64,000 nucleotides of DNA from assembly GCA_963841405.1 (NCBI GenBank), contig CAWJCM010000002.1, positions 248,001 to 312,000 of the forward strand, written 5' to 3'. Source of the DNA: DATBLE01 sp963841405 (GTDB lineage: Bacteria > Actinomycetota > Thermoleophilia > Gaiellales > Gaiellaceae). A program made the translations under genes and the position numbers. Positions 19,035 to 27,114 of the stretch are shown piece by piece. The notes below the pieces were generated by a model. That model was not told the DNA's origin and did no database searches. It worked only from the letters and a program-made list of their open reading frames with translations. Position 1 is the stretch's first letter; every line of letters starts with the position of its first letter.

Positions 19035-20264
19035 TCAGCCGATCTTCGACGCGATCGAGCGGGCCGCGCCGAGGAAGGAGCGCCTGGCCGGCATCGCGCC
19101 TGCGCCCTTCGTCGAGCGGACCCACGCCTGGCCGAGATCGCTCCAGACGCTGCCCATCTGCGGGATGTTCGGCATCGGCACGCCGCCCTTCCCGGCCGCG
19201 CCGAACTGGGCCAGGATCGGGTCTGTCGCCTTCGCCTTGATGTTCGCCGGAGCCCGGCCTCCCGCCGCCGCGAGCGCGGTCTGCGCCGAGGCCGTCGAGA
19301 AGAAGTTCACGACCAGGTCCTTGGCGGCCGCGTCGACGTTGTGCGCCGTCGCGTACTTCGTCACGGCCATGCCGTTCACGCCCAGGAAGGGAACGGAGGC
19401 CTTGGTGATCGGCGGAACCTGGACGGCGCGAAACTTGACGCCGGCCTTCTCGATGTCGGAGACCGCCCAGGGACCGGTGATCCAGAACGGCGCCTTGTTC
19501 TTCGTGAACGCGTTGTCACAGGTCGAGTAGTCGGTCTTCGAGTTGATCAGGCCTTCCTTGTTCCACCTGTCGATCAGGGAGGCGTTCTTCAGGAAGCCCG
19601 GGTTCGCCACGCCGATGTCCGACGGGTCGAGGTTGCCGGCCTTGTTCACGCCGAAGACGTAGCCGCCGAGGCCGGAGAAGAAGGGATACATGTGGTACGC
19701 GTCGCCGCCGGAGCCCTGCTGGACGCAGATGCCGAAGGCGAGCTTGTTCTTCTTCTTGGCCGCGAGCGCGGCGGCCTCGAGCTGCTTGAAGGTCGTCGGG
19801 ACCTTCGCGATCCTCGTGTTCACGAGCAGCGCGACGTTCTCGACCTGCACCGGGATGCCGTAGAGCTTCTTCACGGCAGTGCCGTACGAGAACGCGTCGA
19901 GCGTGTACTTGGGGAACTGCTTGCGGATCGCCGCAGACGGGTAGAGCGGCTCGACGAGGCCGTTGGCGGCGAGCTCGCCGGTCCAGTCGTGCGCCGCGAG
20001 GACGACGTCGGGTGCGTCGGCGGCCGCGACGGTCGAGAGGTTCGACCGGATCGACCCGAAGTCCTTCGTGACCACCTTGACGGTCGCGCCGTTGGCGGCG
20101 GCCCAGCTGTTGGCGATCTTGGTCACTGCCGGCGCGCGATTCGCGTCCGTCCAGATCGTCAGCGTCAACGCTTTCGACGACGCGGCGGCCGTCGAGAGCG
20201 CCACGGTCGCCACGAGCGCCGCGGTCAGGAGCGCAACGGCCGTGCGCCATGTGTTCACCTTCAT
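19035..20264 (-). CDS. malE: Maltose/maltodextrin-binding protein
   Basis: 409 residues from ATG 20264, which has AGGAGGG 9-10 bases upstream. A signal peptide (TAVALLTAALVATVALSTAAA) is followed by the mature start LTLTIWTDANRAPAV, and SFLGVNGMAV lies in the binding lobe; the fold is that of the bacterial extracellular solute-binding family 1. There is no Cys after the signal peptide, so it would not be lipid-anchored, unlike most binding proteins of Gram-positive bacteria. It is the first gene of the mal operon and is divergent from the LacI regulator. Confidence 0.93.
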   Translation of the reverse strand: MKVNTWRTAVALLTAALVATVALSTAAASSKALTLTIWTDANRAPAVTKIANSWAAANGATVKVVTKDFGSIRSNLSTVAAADAPDVVLAAHDWTGELAANGLVEPLYPSAAIRKQFPKYTLDAFSYGTAVKKLYGIPVQVENVALLVNTRIAKVPTTFKQLEAAALAAKKKNKLAFGICVQQGSGGDAYHMYPFFSGLGGYVFGVNKAGNLDPSDIGVANPGFLKNASLIDRWNKEGLINSKTDYSTCDNAFTKNKAPFWITGPWAVSDIEKAGVKFRAVQVPPITKASVPFLGVNGMAVTKYATAHNVDAAAKDLVVNFFSTASAQTALAAAGGRAPANIKAKATDPILAQFGAAGKGGVPMPNIPQMGSVWSDLGQAWVRSTKGAGAMPARRSFLGAARSIASKIG

Positions 20265-20285
20265 GTGAGGGGTCCCTCCTTCTCC

Positions 20286-20375
20286 CGGGCGCGACACTGC
20301 GCCCGAAGTCTTCTTGAAACGGTTTTCATGAGACTGAAACATCGCGACCCTAAGCCGTGCGGTCGCTGCTGTCAA
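20286..20375 (-). promoter_or_regulatory. malE promoter, LacI-type operator and leader hairpin
   Basis: On the minus strand TTGACA (20375-20370) and TAGGGT (20352-20347) are 17 bases apart, a strong sigma-70-like promoter. TGAAAACCGTTTCA follows at 20328-20315, about 12-25 bases after the likely start of transcription, and differs from the catabolite operator consensus TGWAANCGNTNWCA at one position. A 7-bp hairpin CGGGCGC/GCGCCCG (20286-20292, 20299-20305) lies further down the leader. The divergent LacI-family protein is the obvious repressor. Confidence 0.65.
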
Positions 20376-20459
20376 GCGAGGAAAGTACGGCTTGATTTTC
20401 GGCAAATTCCGGGGCCTCGAGGTTGCGAAACCGCCGGTAAGCGTGTTTCATCAGCGTGC

Positions 20460-21476
20460 ATGTCCTCCGATCGTCATGAGACCGCGACGCTACGCGACGT
20501 CGCCCAGAGAGCCGGTGTGAGCACCGCCACCGCGTCGCGGGTGGTTACCGGCTCGGCCCGCGTGCGCGGCGAGACGCGCGAACGGGTGCAGCGTGCCATG
20601 CGAGAGCTTCTCTACGTGCCGCCCGGCTCCGTCCGCACCGGCGCGATCGGGTTGCTCGTCCCCGAGCTCGCCAACCCGATCTTCCCCGCACTCGCCCAGG
20701 CGATGGAGCGCCAGGCCACCAAGGCCGGGCTCGCCACCATCCTCTGCAACATCCGCGGCTCGACGGTCGCCGAGGCCGACTACATGCAGATGCTGCTCGA
20801 GCGCCGCGTGGACGGGATGATCTTCATCTCCAGCGAGGCGGCCGATCTGCGGGCGGATCACGACCACTACGCCCGTCTGGTCGGGCAGGGAGCGCGCATC
20901 GTGTTCGTGAACGGCGCAGTGGAGACGCTCGACGTACCGCACGTAGGTGTAGACGAACGCGCGGCCGGTCAGATAGCGACCCAGCACCTGCTCGACCTCG
21001 GCCACCGCCGGATCGGGTTCGTCGCCGGCCCGGACCGCTTCCGCCCGACCCGCGAGAAGGCGATGGGCCGCGAGGTCGCCCTGGACGCTGCCGGCCTCTC
21101 GCCGAACGGGCTGGTCGCGCACGCGGACTTCAGCGTGGACGGCGGCCGGAGCGCGATGGGCGCCCTGCTCGACAAGGACACCCCGCCGACCGCGGTGATC
21201 TGCTCGAGCGACCTGATGGCGATCGGCGCGCTCCGGGAGGCGACCGCGCGCGGGCTGCGGGTGCCGGACGACGTGTCGATCGTCGGCTTCGACGGGATCG
21301 ACGCGGCGGACTGGATCGACCCGCCCCTGACGACGGTCGAACAGCCGATCCTCGACATCGCCCGAACCGCCGTGTCGACGCTGCGCGGCCTGATCGGCGA
21401 CCGGAGCGGCGCGATGCCGGACGTCCAGTACCGGCCGCGGCTGAAGGTGGGCGGCTCGACTGCGCCGGTGCGGTGA
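20460..21476 (+). CDS. LacI-family transcriptional regulator of the mal cluster
   Basis: 338 residues from ATG 20460. The N-terminal helix-turn-helix and hinge are clear: TLRDVAQRAGVSTATASRVV (about 9-28) and RELLYVP. The periplasmic-binding-like sensor domain begins GAIGLLVPELANPIF and ends with the family pattern PDDVSIVGFDGIDAA and LTTVEQP. It is divergent from malE with an operator in the 195-bp gap, so it probably represses the cluster until maltodextrin is present. It converges with infB. Confidence 0.93.
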   Translation: MSSDRHETATLRDVAQRAGVSTATASRVVTGSARVRGETRERVQRAMRELLYVPPGSVRTGAIGLLVPELANPIFPALAQAMERQATKAGLATILCNIRGSTVAEADYMQMLLERRVDGMIFISSEAADLRADHDHYARLVGQGARIVFVNGAVETLDVPHVGVDERAAGQIATQHLLDLGHRRIGFVAGPDRFRPTREKAMGREVALDAAGLSPNGLVAHADFSVDGGRSAMGALLDKDTPPTAVICSSDLMAIGALREATARGLRVPDDVSIVGFDGIDAADWIDPPLTTVEQPILDIARTAVSTLRGLIGDRSGAMPDVQYRPRLKVGGSTAPVR

Positions 21477-21496
21477 CAGGTTGAGCCTGGCACCGC
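21470..21496. terminator. Hairpin between convergent lacI and infB
   Basis: GCGGTGACAGG (21470-21480) pairs with CCTGGCACCGC (21486-21496) around TTGAG, with one mismatch. The lacI stop codon (21474-21476) is inside the left arm. Its CCTGGCAC core resembles the palindromes at 46.3 kb, so it may be a REP-type repeat used as a two-way terminator. Confidence 0.5.
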
Positions 21497-21515
21497 CGTT
21501 CGAGGCTCGCTGCGG

Positions 21516-23453
21516 CTAGCTGTCGAGCGAGGTCCGCTCGATCTCGCGCGTCTCGAAGACTTCCAGGACGTCGCCGATCTTGACGTCGTCGTAGTTCGCC
21601 AGGTGGATGCCGCACTCGAAGCCCTCCTGCACTTCGCGCGCGTCGTCCTGGAAGCGCTTGAGCGAGTCGATCGTCGTCGTGTAGACGACCGTGCCGTCGC
21701 GCACGATGCGGACGTCGGCGCCGCGGCGGACGAGGCCGCTCGTGACCATGCAACCGGCGATCGTGCCGACGCGGGAGGCGCGGAAGGTCTCGCGTACCTC
21801 GGCCTCGCCGATCGTCTCCTCCGTCGTGACCGCGGTGAGCATCCCGACGAGTGCCTGCTGGATGTCCTCGGTCAGCTGGTAGATGACGTTGTAGGTCCGG
21901 ATCTCCACGCCCTCGCGCTCGGCGAGCGCGCGCGTCTCGGCGTTCGGCCGGACGTTGAAGCCGAGGACCATGCCGCCGGACGCGGAGGCGAGCATCACGT
22001 CGTTCTCGGTGATCCCGCCGACGCCCTGGTGGATGACACTGACCCGCACCTCGGAGTGCTGGATCTTGGCCAGCTCGCCGACGATCGCCTCGACCGACCC
22101 CTGCACGTCGCCCTTGATGACGAGGTTCAGGTCCTTGACCTCGCCTGCCTGCAGCTGCTCGAACAGGTTCTCGAGCGAGACGCCGGACGACGGACGGACC
22201 GCGAACTGCTCGCGGCGCAGGCGCTCACCGCGTTTCTGCGCGAGATCCCGCGCCTCGCGGTCGTTCTCGACGACCCGCGCGAGCTCGCCGGCGGGCGGCG
22301 GCCTGTCGAAGCCGAGGATCTCGACCGGGTCGCCCGGCCCCGCGTCGTTCAGCTTCTCACCCTTGTAGTTGTGGAGCGCGCGCACTTTGCCCCAGGCGTC
22401 CCCGGCGACGACCGCGTCGCCGACCTTCAGCGTCCCGCGCTGGACGAGCATCGTCGCCACCGGGCCGCGGCCGACGTCGAGCCTCGACTCGATGATCGGG
22501 CCGGACGCCTCCACTTTCGGGTTGGCCTGCAGCTCGAGCTCGGCGTCGGCGACGAGCAGCACCTTCTCGAGCAGCTCGTCGAGGCCGGTCTGCTCCCTGG
22601 CCGAGACCCGTGCGATCTGGGTGTCCCCGCCCCACTCCTCGGGCTGGAGCCCCTCAGCGGCGAGATCGCCGAGCACCCGGTCGGGGTTGGCGTCGGGCAG
22701 GTCGATCTTGTTCACCGCGACCACGATCGGCACCTCGGCCGCCCGTGCGTGCGCGATCGACTCCTTGGTCTGCGGCATCACCCCGTCGTCGGCAGCGACC
22801 ACGAGCACGGCGATGTCGGTCACCTTGGCGCCGCGGGCGCGCATGGCCGTGAAGGCCTCGTGGCCGGGCGTGTCCAGGAACGTGACCTTGCGGCCGTCGA
22901 CAGGCACCTGATAGGCGCCGATGTGCTGGGTGATTCCGCCCGCTTCGGTCTCGACGACCTTGGCGTTGCGAATCGCGTCCAGCAGCGTCGTCTTGCCGTG
23001 GTCGACGTGCCCCATGATCGTGACCACGGGCGGCCGTGGCGCCAGGTCTTCCGGATCGTCCTCGACGGCCTCCGGCTCGACCTCCTCGTCGCCGGCATGC
23101 TTGATCGTGATCTCGCGCTTGAGCTCGGCGGCGAGCAGCTCGACCTCGTCGTCGGTCAGCGACTGGGTGGCGGTCTTCATCGCCCCGAGGCCCATCAGGA
23201 TCTTGATGATGTCCTGCATCCCGACGCCGAGCGCCTGGGAGAAATCTCGGACGGTGAGGCCGGACTCGAGGCTGACCGGGCCGGTCGGCTGGACGATCTC
23301 GCGTGGCTGCTTCGGCGGCGCGGCCGCCCGGTCCTGGCGCGCCCGGCGATCGTCACGCGGGCGTGCAGCGCCGGTGTCGATCACCACGCGACGCCTGCGC
23401 CCGGGTCCGCCTCCCTGACGGGGCCTGATCGGTCTCTTCGGACCGTCAGCCAT
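21516..23453 (-). CDS. infB: Translation initiation factor IF-2
   Basis: 645 residues, short for the family because the variable N-terminal part is reduced to about 55 Arg/Gly-rich residues. The IF2_N helical module (SGLTVRDFSQALGVGMQDII) is followed by the GTPase: G1 GHVDHGKTTLLDAIR, G3 DTPGHEAF, G4 NKID, then domains II-IV ending in DVLEVFETREIERTSL. It brings initiator tRNA to the 30S subunit. It overlaps ylxR by 8 bp upstream. Downstream the expected ylxP-rbfA is missing; the mal locus follows instead. Confidence 0.96.
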   Translation of the reverse strand: MADGPKRPIRPRQGGGPGRRRRVVIDTGAARPRDDRRARQDRAAAPPKQPREIVQPTGPVSLESGLTVRDFSQALGVGMQDIIKILMGLGAMKTATQSLTDDEVELLAAELKREITIKHAGDEEVEPEAVEDDPEDLAPRPPVVTIMGHVDHGKTTLLDAIRNAKVVETEAGGITQHIGAYQVPVDGRKVTFLDTPGHEAFTAMRARGAKVTDIAVLVVAADDGVMPQTKESIAHARAAEVPIVVAVNKIDLPDANPDRVLGDLAAEGLQPEEWGGDTQIARVSAREQTGLDELLEKVLLVADAELELQANPKVEASGPIIESRLDVGRGPVATMLVQRGTLKVGDAVVAGDAWGKVRALHNYKGEKLNDAGPGDPVEILGFDRPPPAGELARVVENDREARDLAQKRGERLRREQFAVRPSSGVSLENLFEQLQAGEVKDLNLVIKGDVQGSVEAIVGELAKIQHSEVRVSVIHQGVGGITENDVMLASASGGMVLGFNVRPNAETRALAEREGVEIRTYNVIYQLTEDIQQALVGMLTAVTTEETIGEAEVRETFRASRVGTIAGCMVTSGLVRRGADVRIVRDGTVVYTTTIDSLKRFQDDAREVQEGFECGIHLANYDDVKIGDVLEVFETREIERTSLDS

Positions 23454-23709
23454 GGGCCCTCTCAGCCATGTGGGCAGTGTAGAGCGCGGACACCGACGGC
23501 TCGACGCGCACGGGCCGGCGCAGGATGCGCGCGAATGCGCGCTTCTCGGCCGCCCGCTCGAAGCACGCGAGGCGCCGGCAGGTGTACACGCCGCGCCCCG
23601 GCTCGCGGCGGCCCGGCGTCAGCTGTCCGTCGCGGACGACGAACCGCTGCAGCTCGGATTGGGGCGCCTTGCGCCCGCAGCCGGCGCACGTGCGGACAGG
23701 GCTATGCAT
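23446..23709 (-). CDS. ylxR: YlxR family RNA-binding protein
   Basis: 87 residues from ATG 23709 (MHSPVRTCAGCGRKAPQSEL). The signature is RTC-x-x-C-G followed by ELQRFV and GRGVYTCRRLACFERA. YlxR proteins lie between nusA and infB in most Gram-positive bacteria and are linked to transcription or RNA work. The start overlaps the nusA stop and the end overlaps infB, so the three are translated as a block. Confidence 0.93.
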   Translation of the reverse strand: MHSPVRTCAGCGRKAPQSELQRFVVRDGQLTPGRREPGRGVYTCRRLACFERAAEKRAFARILRRPVRVEPSVSALYTAHMAERAHG

Positions 23710-25126
23710 TCTGGTCCGTGGGAATCGGCTCGGTCGCCGATTCCCGTGCCGCCACCGGCGCGTTGATCTCCTCCGCGGTTTCCTCCACGGCCTCGGCGGC
23801 GACCTCCTCGGGCTCCGGGGCGCCGGGCTTGACGATCTGGTCGCCGAGATCCTCACCCGCAGCCTCGCGCCTCGCCAGCTCCTGGTGCGCCGGGACGCCG
23901 CAGAAACGCGAGCCGGGTAGCGCCGCGTTCGGGCAGCGCTTGCCGGTGGACAGGATCGCGACGCAACGACCGGTGAAGTCGTCGCCGTCGGCGCCGGCGA
24001 ACGCCGCCTCGGCCTCCGCCTGCGCGAACTCTGTGTCCGACTGGATGTCGACCTTCCAGCCGGTCAGGCGCGCGGCCAGACGGGCGTTCAGACCCTCTTT
24101 GCCGATCGCCAGCGCGAGCTGGTCGTCCGGGACGATGACGGTCGCTTCGCGGGTCTCGTCGTCGATGTAGACCTCGCGGACCCGGGCCGGCGACAGCGCC
24201 TTGGCGACGAAGCGCGCGGGCTCGGGGTTCCACGGGATGATGTCGATCTTCTCGCCGCGGAGCTCCGAGACGACCATCCGCACGCGCGAGCCGCGCGGGC
24301 CGACACAGGCGCCGACCGGGTCGACGCCCTGGGCGTGCGACTCGACCGCGATCTTCGACCGGTAGCCGGGCTCGCGGGCGACGCCCTTGATGTCGACGAG
24401 CCCGTCGGCGATCTCCGGCACCTCGAGCTCGAACAGCGTCTTGATCAGCTCAGGGTCGCGGCGCGAAAGGATCACCTGCGGCCCCTTCGTACCGGAGCGG
24501 ACCTCGGTGATGACGGCCTTGATGCGCGAGCCCTGCTCGTAGCGCTCGCCGTCGACCTGCTCGGAGCGGGGCAGCAGCGCCTCCACCTTGCCGAGGTCGA
24601 CGAGGACGTTGTTGCGGTCGCCGGCCTGCTGGACGATCCCGGTGACGACCTCGCTGACGCGGTCGATGTACTCCTCGTACATCATCTCGCGCTCGGCCTC
24701 GCGGATCCGCTGCAGGATCACCTGCTTCGCGGTCTGCGCGGCGATGCGCCCGAAGTTCTCGGGCGTCACGTCGGTGCGCCTGACGAGCGCAGGGTCGACG
24801 TCCGACCAGTCGATCTGGAGGTCGTCGTCGGAGACGAGCACGTGCGAGTGCTCGCCGGTCTCGAGCTCCTGCTCCTCGAGCTCGGTGATCGCCCGTTCGC
24901 GTGCCTCCTCGATCAGGCGCTCCTCGATGTCCTCCGGAAGTTCGATCGCGTAGACGCGGAAGTCGCCGCTGTCGGGGTCGAGCTCGACGCTCGCGTGCCG
25001 CGACGAGCCCGGGGTCTTCTTGTATGCGGCCTGCAGGGCGTCCTCGAGCGCGTGAATCAGGGTGTCCTCCTCGATCCCCTTCTCCTTCTCGATCGTCCTG
25101 ACCGCTTCGATGATCTCTCTGCTCAT
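23702..25126 (-). CDS. nusA: Transcription factor NusA with a C-terminal Cys/His extension
   Basis: 474 residues. N-terminal RNA polymerase-binding domain (ALEDALQAAYKKTPG), S1 domain (about 135-200; NNVLVDLGKVEALLPRSEQ), then two KH domains (GACVGPRGSRVRMVVSEL and LAIGKEGLNARLAARLTGW). After the KH domains an extra tail holds GRCVAILSTGKRCPNAALPG and SRFCGVPAHQ, a Cys-x9-Cys-x8-Cys-x4-His pattern that looks able to bind a metal, and then an acidic stretch. It controls pausing, termination and antitermination. The start overlaps the rimP stop as ATGA. Confidence 0.95.
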   Translation of the reverse strand: MSREIIEAVRTIEKEKGIEEDTLIHALEDALQAAYKKTPGSSRHASVELDPDSGDFRVYAIELPEDIEERLIEEARERAITELEEQELETGEHSHVLVSDDDLQIDWSDVDPALVRRTDVTPENFGRIAAQTAKQVILQRIREAEREMMYEEYIDRVSEVVTGIVQQAGDRNNVLVDLGKVEALLPRSEQVDGERYEQGSRIKAVITEVRSGTKGPQVILSRRDPELIKTLFELEVPEIADGLVDIKGVAREPGYRSKIAVESHAQGVDPVGACVGPRGSRVRMVVSELRGEKIDIIPWNPEPARFVAKALSPARVREVYIDDETREATVIVPDDQLALAIGKEGLNARLAARLTGWKVDIQSDTEFAQAEAEAAFAGADGDDFTGRCVAILSTGKRCPNAALPGSRFCGVPAHQELARREAAGEDLGDQIVKPGAPEPEEVAAEAVEETAEEINAPVAARESATEPIPTDQNA

Positions 25127-25578
25127 GTCGATTCACGCCCTTCGTCGACGAGGTTGCCCCGCACGATCTCCGCGTACGGGATCAAAACATCCTCGCCGCC
25201 CTCGGCGCCGAGGCTGAGGGCTCGTTCATCGGCGGCCAGAACCTGACCGCGGAATCGCTTGCGCCCATCGACGTCCGTCTCGGTGCGGACGACCACCTTC
25301 CGCCCGATCGCGTTGCGGAAATGCGCCGGCGTGCGCAAGGGTCGTTCGATTCCCGGCGAGGAGACGTCGACCGTGTACCGGTCCAGGTAGCCCCGGAGCA
25401 GGTTGGTGACCCGCTCGCAGAGCGCGTGGTCGACGCCGGCGGCATGGTCGATGTAGACCGTGAACCGCTCACGTCCGGAGAGCTCGACGGCGAGCACCTC
25501 GACGCCCGGGAGCCCCTGCTCCACGGTCTGCATCACCTCTCTCGTCAGCTCTCGCTCTCGCTCGTGGACTGCTGCCAA
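25123..25578 (-). CDS. rimP: Ribosome maturation factor RimP
   Basis: 151 residues from TTG 25578, preceded by GGAGGA four bases away, which decides the start. RimP features: EVLAVELSGRERFTVYID, then RYTVDVSSPGIERPLRTPAHF (about 68-88), and the C-terminal SH3-like LIPYAEIVRGNLV. It acts in late 30S assembly. It is the first gene of the rimP-nusA-ylxR-infB block, behind a hairpin leader. Confidence 0.94.
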   Translation of the reverse strand: MAAVHERERELTREVMQTVEQGLPGVEVLAVELSGRERFTVYIDHAAGVDHALCERVTNLLRGYLDRYTVDVSSPGIERPLRTPAHFRNAIGRKVVVRTETDVDGRKRFRGQVLAADERALSLGAEGGEDVLIPYAEIVRGNLVDEGREST

Positions 25579-25594
25579 ACGTCCTCCTACACAA

Positions 25595-25652
25595 GAAATG
25601 GGCGCCGCGCGCCCATTTCGCCAAGCCGGTGAAATGTGGTGAAAAGAGGATA
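25595..25652 (-). promoter_or_regulatory. rimP promoter element and leader hairpin
   Basis: GAAATGGGCGC (25595-25605) and GCGCCCATTTC (25609-25619) form an 11-bp perfect stem with a 3-base loop; on the minus strand it is followed by TTCTTGTG and then the rimP ribosome binding site. TATCCT at 25652-25647 is a plausible -10 box; the matching -35 position (GACAGG, spacer 17) falls inside the adjacent palindromic repeat. The hairpin could be an attenuator of the nusA operon, where NusA often regulates itself. Confidence 0.5.
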
Positions 25653-25655
25653 GCA

Positions 25656-25733
25656 GGGACAGGCTTCAGCCTGTCCCTCGGGCCTTACGCCGGCGCCACC
25701 CGAAGGCAAGGGTCAGGCTGAAGCCTGACCCTT
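25656..25733. repeat. REP-like palindrome doublet upstream of rimP
   Basis: Two perfect palindromes: GGGACAGGCT-TC-AGCCTGTCCC (25656-25677) and AAGGGTCAGGCT-GA-AGCCTGACCCTT (25708-25733), about 30 bases apart. They differ mainly by GGGAC versus GGGTC, and their two-base centres are complementary (TC and GA), so the doublet as a whole is nearly an inverted pair, as in bacterial REP doublets. Confidence 0.75.
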
Positions 25734-25742
25734 CTGTCGCTC

Positions 25743-26006
25743 TCAGCCGCCTGAGATCGCTGCGATCACGTCGACCCGGGAGCGCGCTTCGAGTTCGGTG
25801 TCCAGCTGAGCCCGCTCCTTGTCGACGTAGAAGTGGATGTGCGGCCTGATGGTCGGGCCGGGCTCGCACAGGCGGTCGCGCAGGCCCGGCCACGACGCGT
25901 CGAGCTGCGCGACCACGTCGTCCACGGTGGCGGCGTCGAGCTCGAGACGCCGCGGCAGGCCCGGGAAGAGCGGTGGCAGCGTCGACGGGAGATAGACCTC
26001 GGCCAT
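25743..26006 (-). CDS. MoaD/ThiS-like ubiquitin-fold protein
   Basis: 87 residues from ATG 26006 (MAEVYLPSTLPPLFPGLPRR). It has the ubiquitin-like pattern of sulfur carriers: DAATVDDVVAQLDASWPGLR, then IRPHIHFYVDKERAQ and a C-terminus ending in Gly-Gly (AAISGG), the site activated by adenylation in MoaD, ThiS and related proteins. No molybdenum-cofactor genes are nearby. It starts 2 bp after the stop of the propeller gene, so the two form a transcription unit. Confidence 0.8.
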   Translation of the reverse strand: MAEVYLPSTLPPLFPGLPRRLELDAATVDDVVAQLDASWPGLRDRLCEPGPTIRPHIHFYVDKERAQLDTELEARSRVDVIAAISGG

Positions 26007-26008
26007 CG

Positions 26009-27088
26009 CTACTCGACGATCGTCACCTCGACCGAGGAGATCGCCGGCAGGTAGCTCGCGATCTCGCTCCAGCTCTCGCCCTCGTCCGCGCTCGCGAAGA
26101 CCTGCCCGGTGCTGGTGCCGAAGTAGAGCCCGGGCGACTCGTGCGTGTCGATCGCCATCCCCTCGCGCAGCACGCCGACCCACGCGTCCTCGGTGGGCAG
26201 GCCGTTGTCGAGGCGTTGCCAGCTCTCCCCGGCGTCGCGCGTCCGCCAGACGGAGGCGTGCCCCTCCGGCATGGTGCGGCCGTGACCCGGGTCGAGCGGA
26301 ATCACGTAGAACGTCTCGCGGTCCTGCGGGTGCGTCGCCGCCGCGAAGCCGAACTCGGTCGGCAGCCCCTCGGTGATCTCCGTCCAGGTGTGCCCGCAGT
26401 CGTCGCTGCGGTGCATGCCGACGTGGTTTTGCTGGTACATGCGGTCGCCGTCGACCGGCGAGCGGGTGAGCTTGTGCACGCAGAAGCCGACCTCCTCGTG
26501 CTCGCGCGGCCAGTCGGCGCGGAGGCCCTTGTTGCGGGGCGCCCACGTCCTGGCGTCGTCCCGAGTCTCGAACAGCCCGACGCCCTGCACGATCGCCCAG
26601 AAGCGCTCGTCCTGCTCGGGGTCGAACATGATCGCAGAGATCCCGAGGTGGCCCGGCGGCTGGCTCGCGGGGTCGTCCCAACCCTCGCTCCCCGGCTGTC
26701 CGGCCAGCGTGGTCAGCAACGAGAAGGTCTTGCCGCCGTCCCTGCTCTCGAAGATCCCCGGCATCTCGACGCCGGCGAGGAGGCGTCCGTTCTTCACGGC
26801 CAGGTTCGAGACCTTCGACATCTTCTTCTCGCCCTCGGCCTCGTAGGCCAGACCTTCGCTGGAGTGGTCCCACGTCTGGCCGAGGTCGGGGCTCCGCCAG
26901 ACGGCAGAGCCGTGCCACTCGCTGGCAGCGGCCGCGTAGATCGAGCCGCTCACGGGGTCGTGGATCGCGTGGAAGACCGGCCAACCCTCGCAGAACGGCC
27001 CGCGCAGCTCCCAGTCGCGCCGGTCCTCGTCGCTGTCGAGCAGGAAGCACCCCTTCCGGGTTCCGACCAGAACAACCGTCCGTGCCAT
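26009..27088 (-). CDS. BNR/sortilin-like beta-propeller protein
   Basis: 359 residues without a signal peptide. Repeated Asp-box blades are visible: SPDLGQTWDHS, SRDGGKTFSLL, TRDDARTWAPR, SDDCGHTWTEI, TRDAGESWQRL and SADEGESWSEI, spaced 45-60 residues apart. Automatic pipelines often call such proteins exo-alpha-sialidase, but no sialidase catalytic set is evident. The family is frequently paired with a small MoaD-like protein, as here. The function is unknown. Confidence 0.8.
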   Translation of the reverse strand: MARTVVLVGTRKGCFLLDSDEDRRDWELRGPFCEGWPVFHAIHDPVSGSIYAAAASEWHGSAVWRSPDLGQTWDHSSEGLAYEAEGEKKMSKVSNLAVKNGRLLAGVEMPGIFESRDGGKTFSLLTTLAGQPGSEGWDDPASQPPGHLGISAIMFDPEQDERFWAIVQGVGLFETRDDARTWAPRNKGLRADWPREHEEVGFCVHKLTRSPVDGDRMYQQNHVGMHRSDDCGHTWTEITEGLPTEFGFAAATHPQDRETFYVIPLDPGHGRTMPEGHASVWRTRDAGESWQRLDNGLPTEDAWVGVLREGMAIDTHESPGLYFGTSTGQVFASADEGESWSEIASYLPAISSVEVTIVE

Positions 27089-27114
27089 TGCCTCACCTCC
27101 GGGTCGAGAGCTCT

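Noticed and set aside
25656..25733. The palindromes as a CRISPR array
   Set aside because: Only two units, no constant-length spacers, no cas genes, and each unit is a full palindrome.
26009..27088. A sialidase
   Set aside because: Asp-box repeats alone do not make a sialidase; the Arg triad and Tyr/Glu nucleophile pattern are not seen and there is no export signal.
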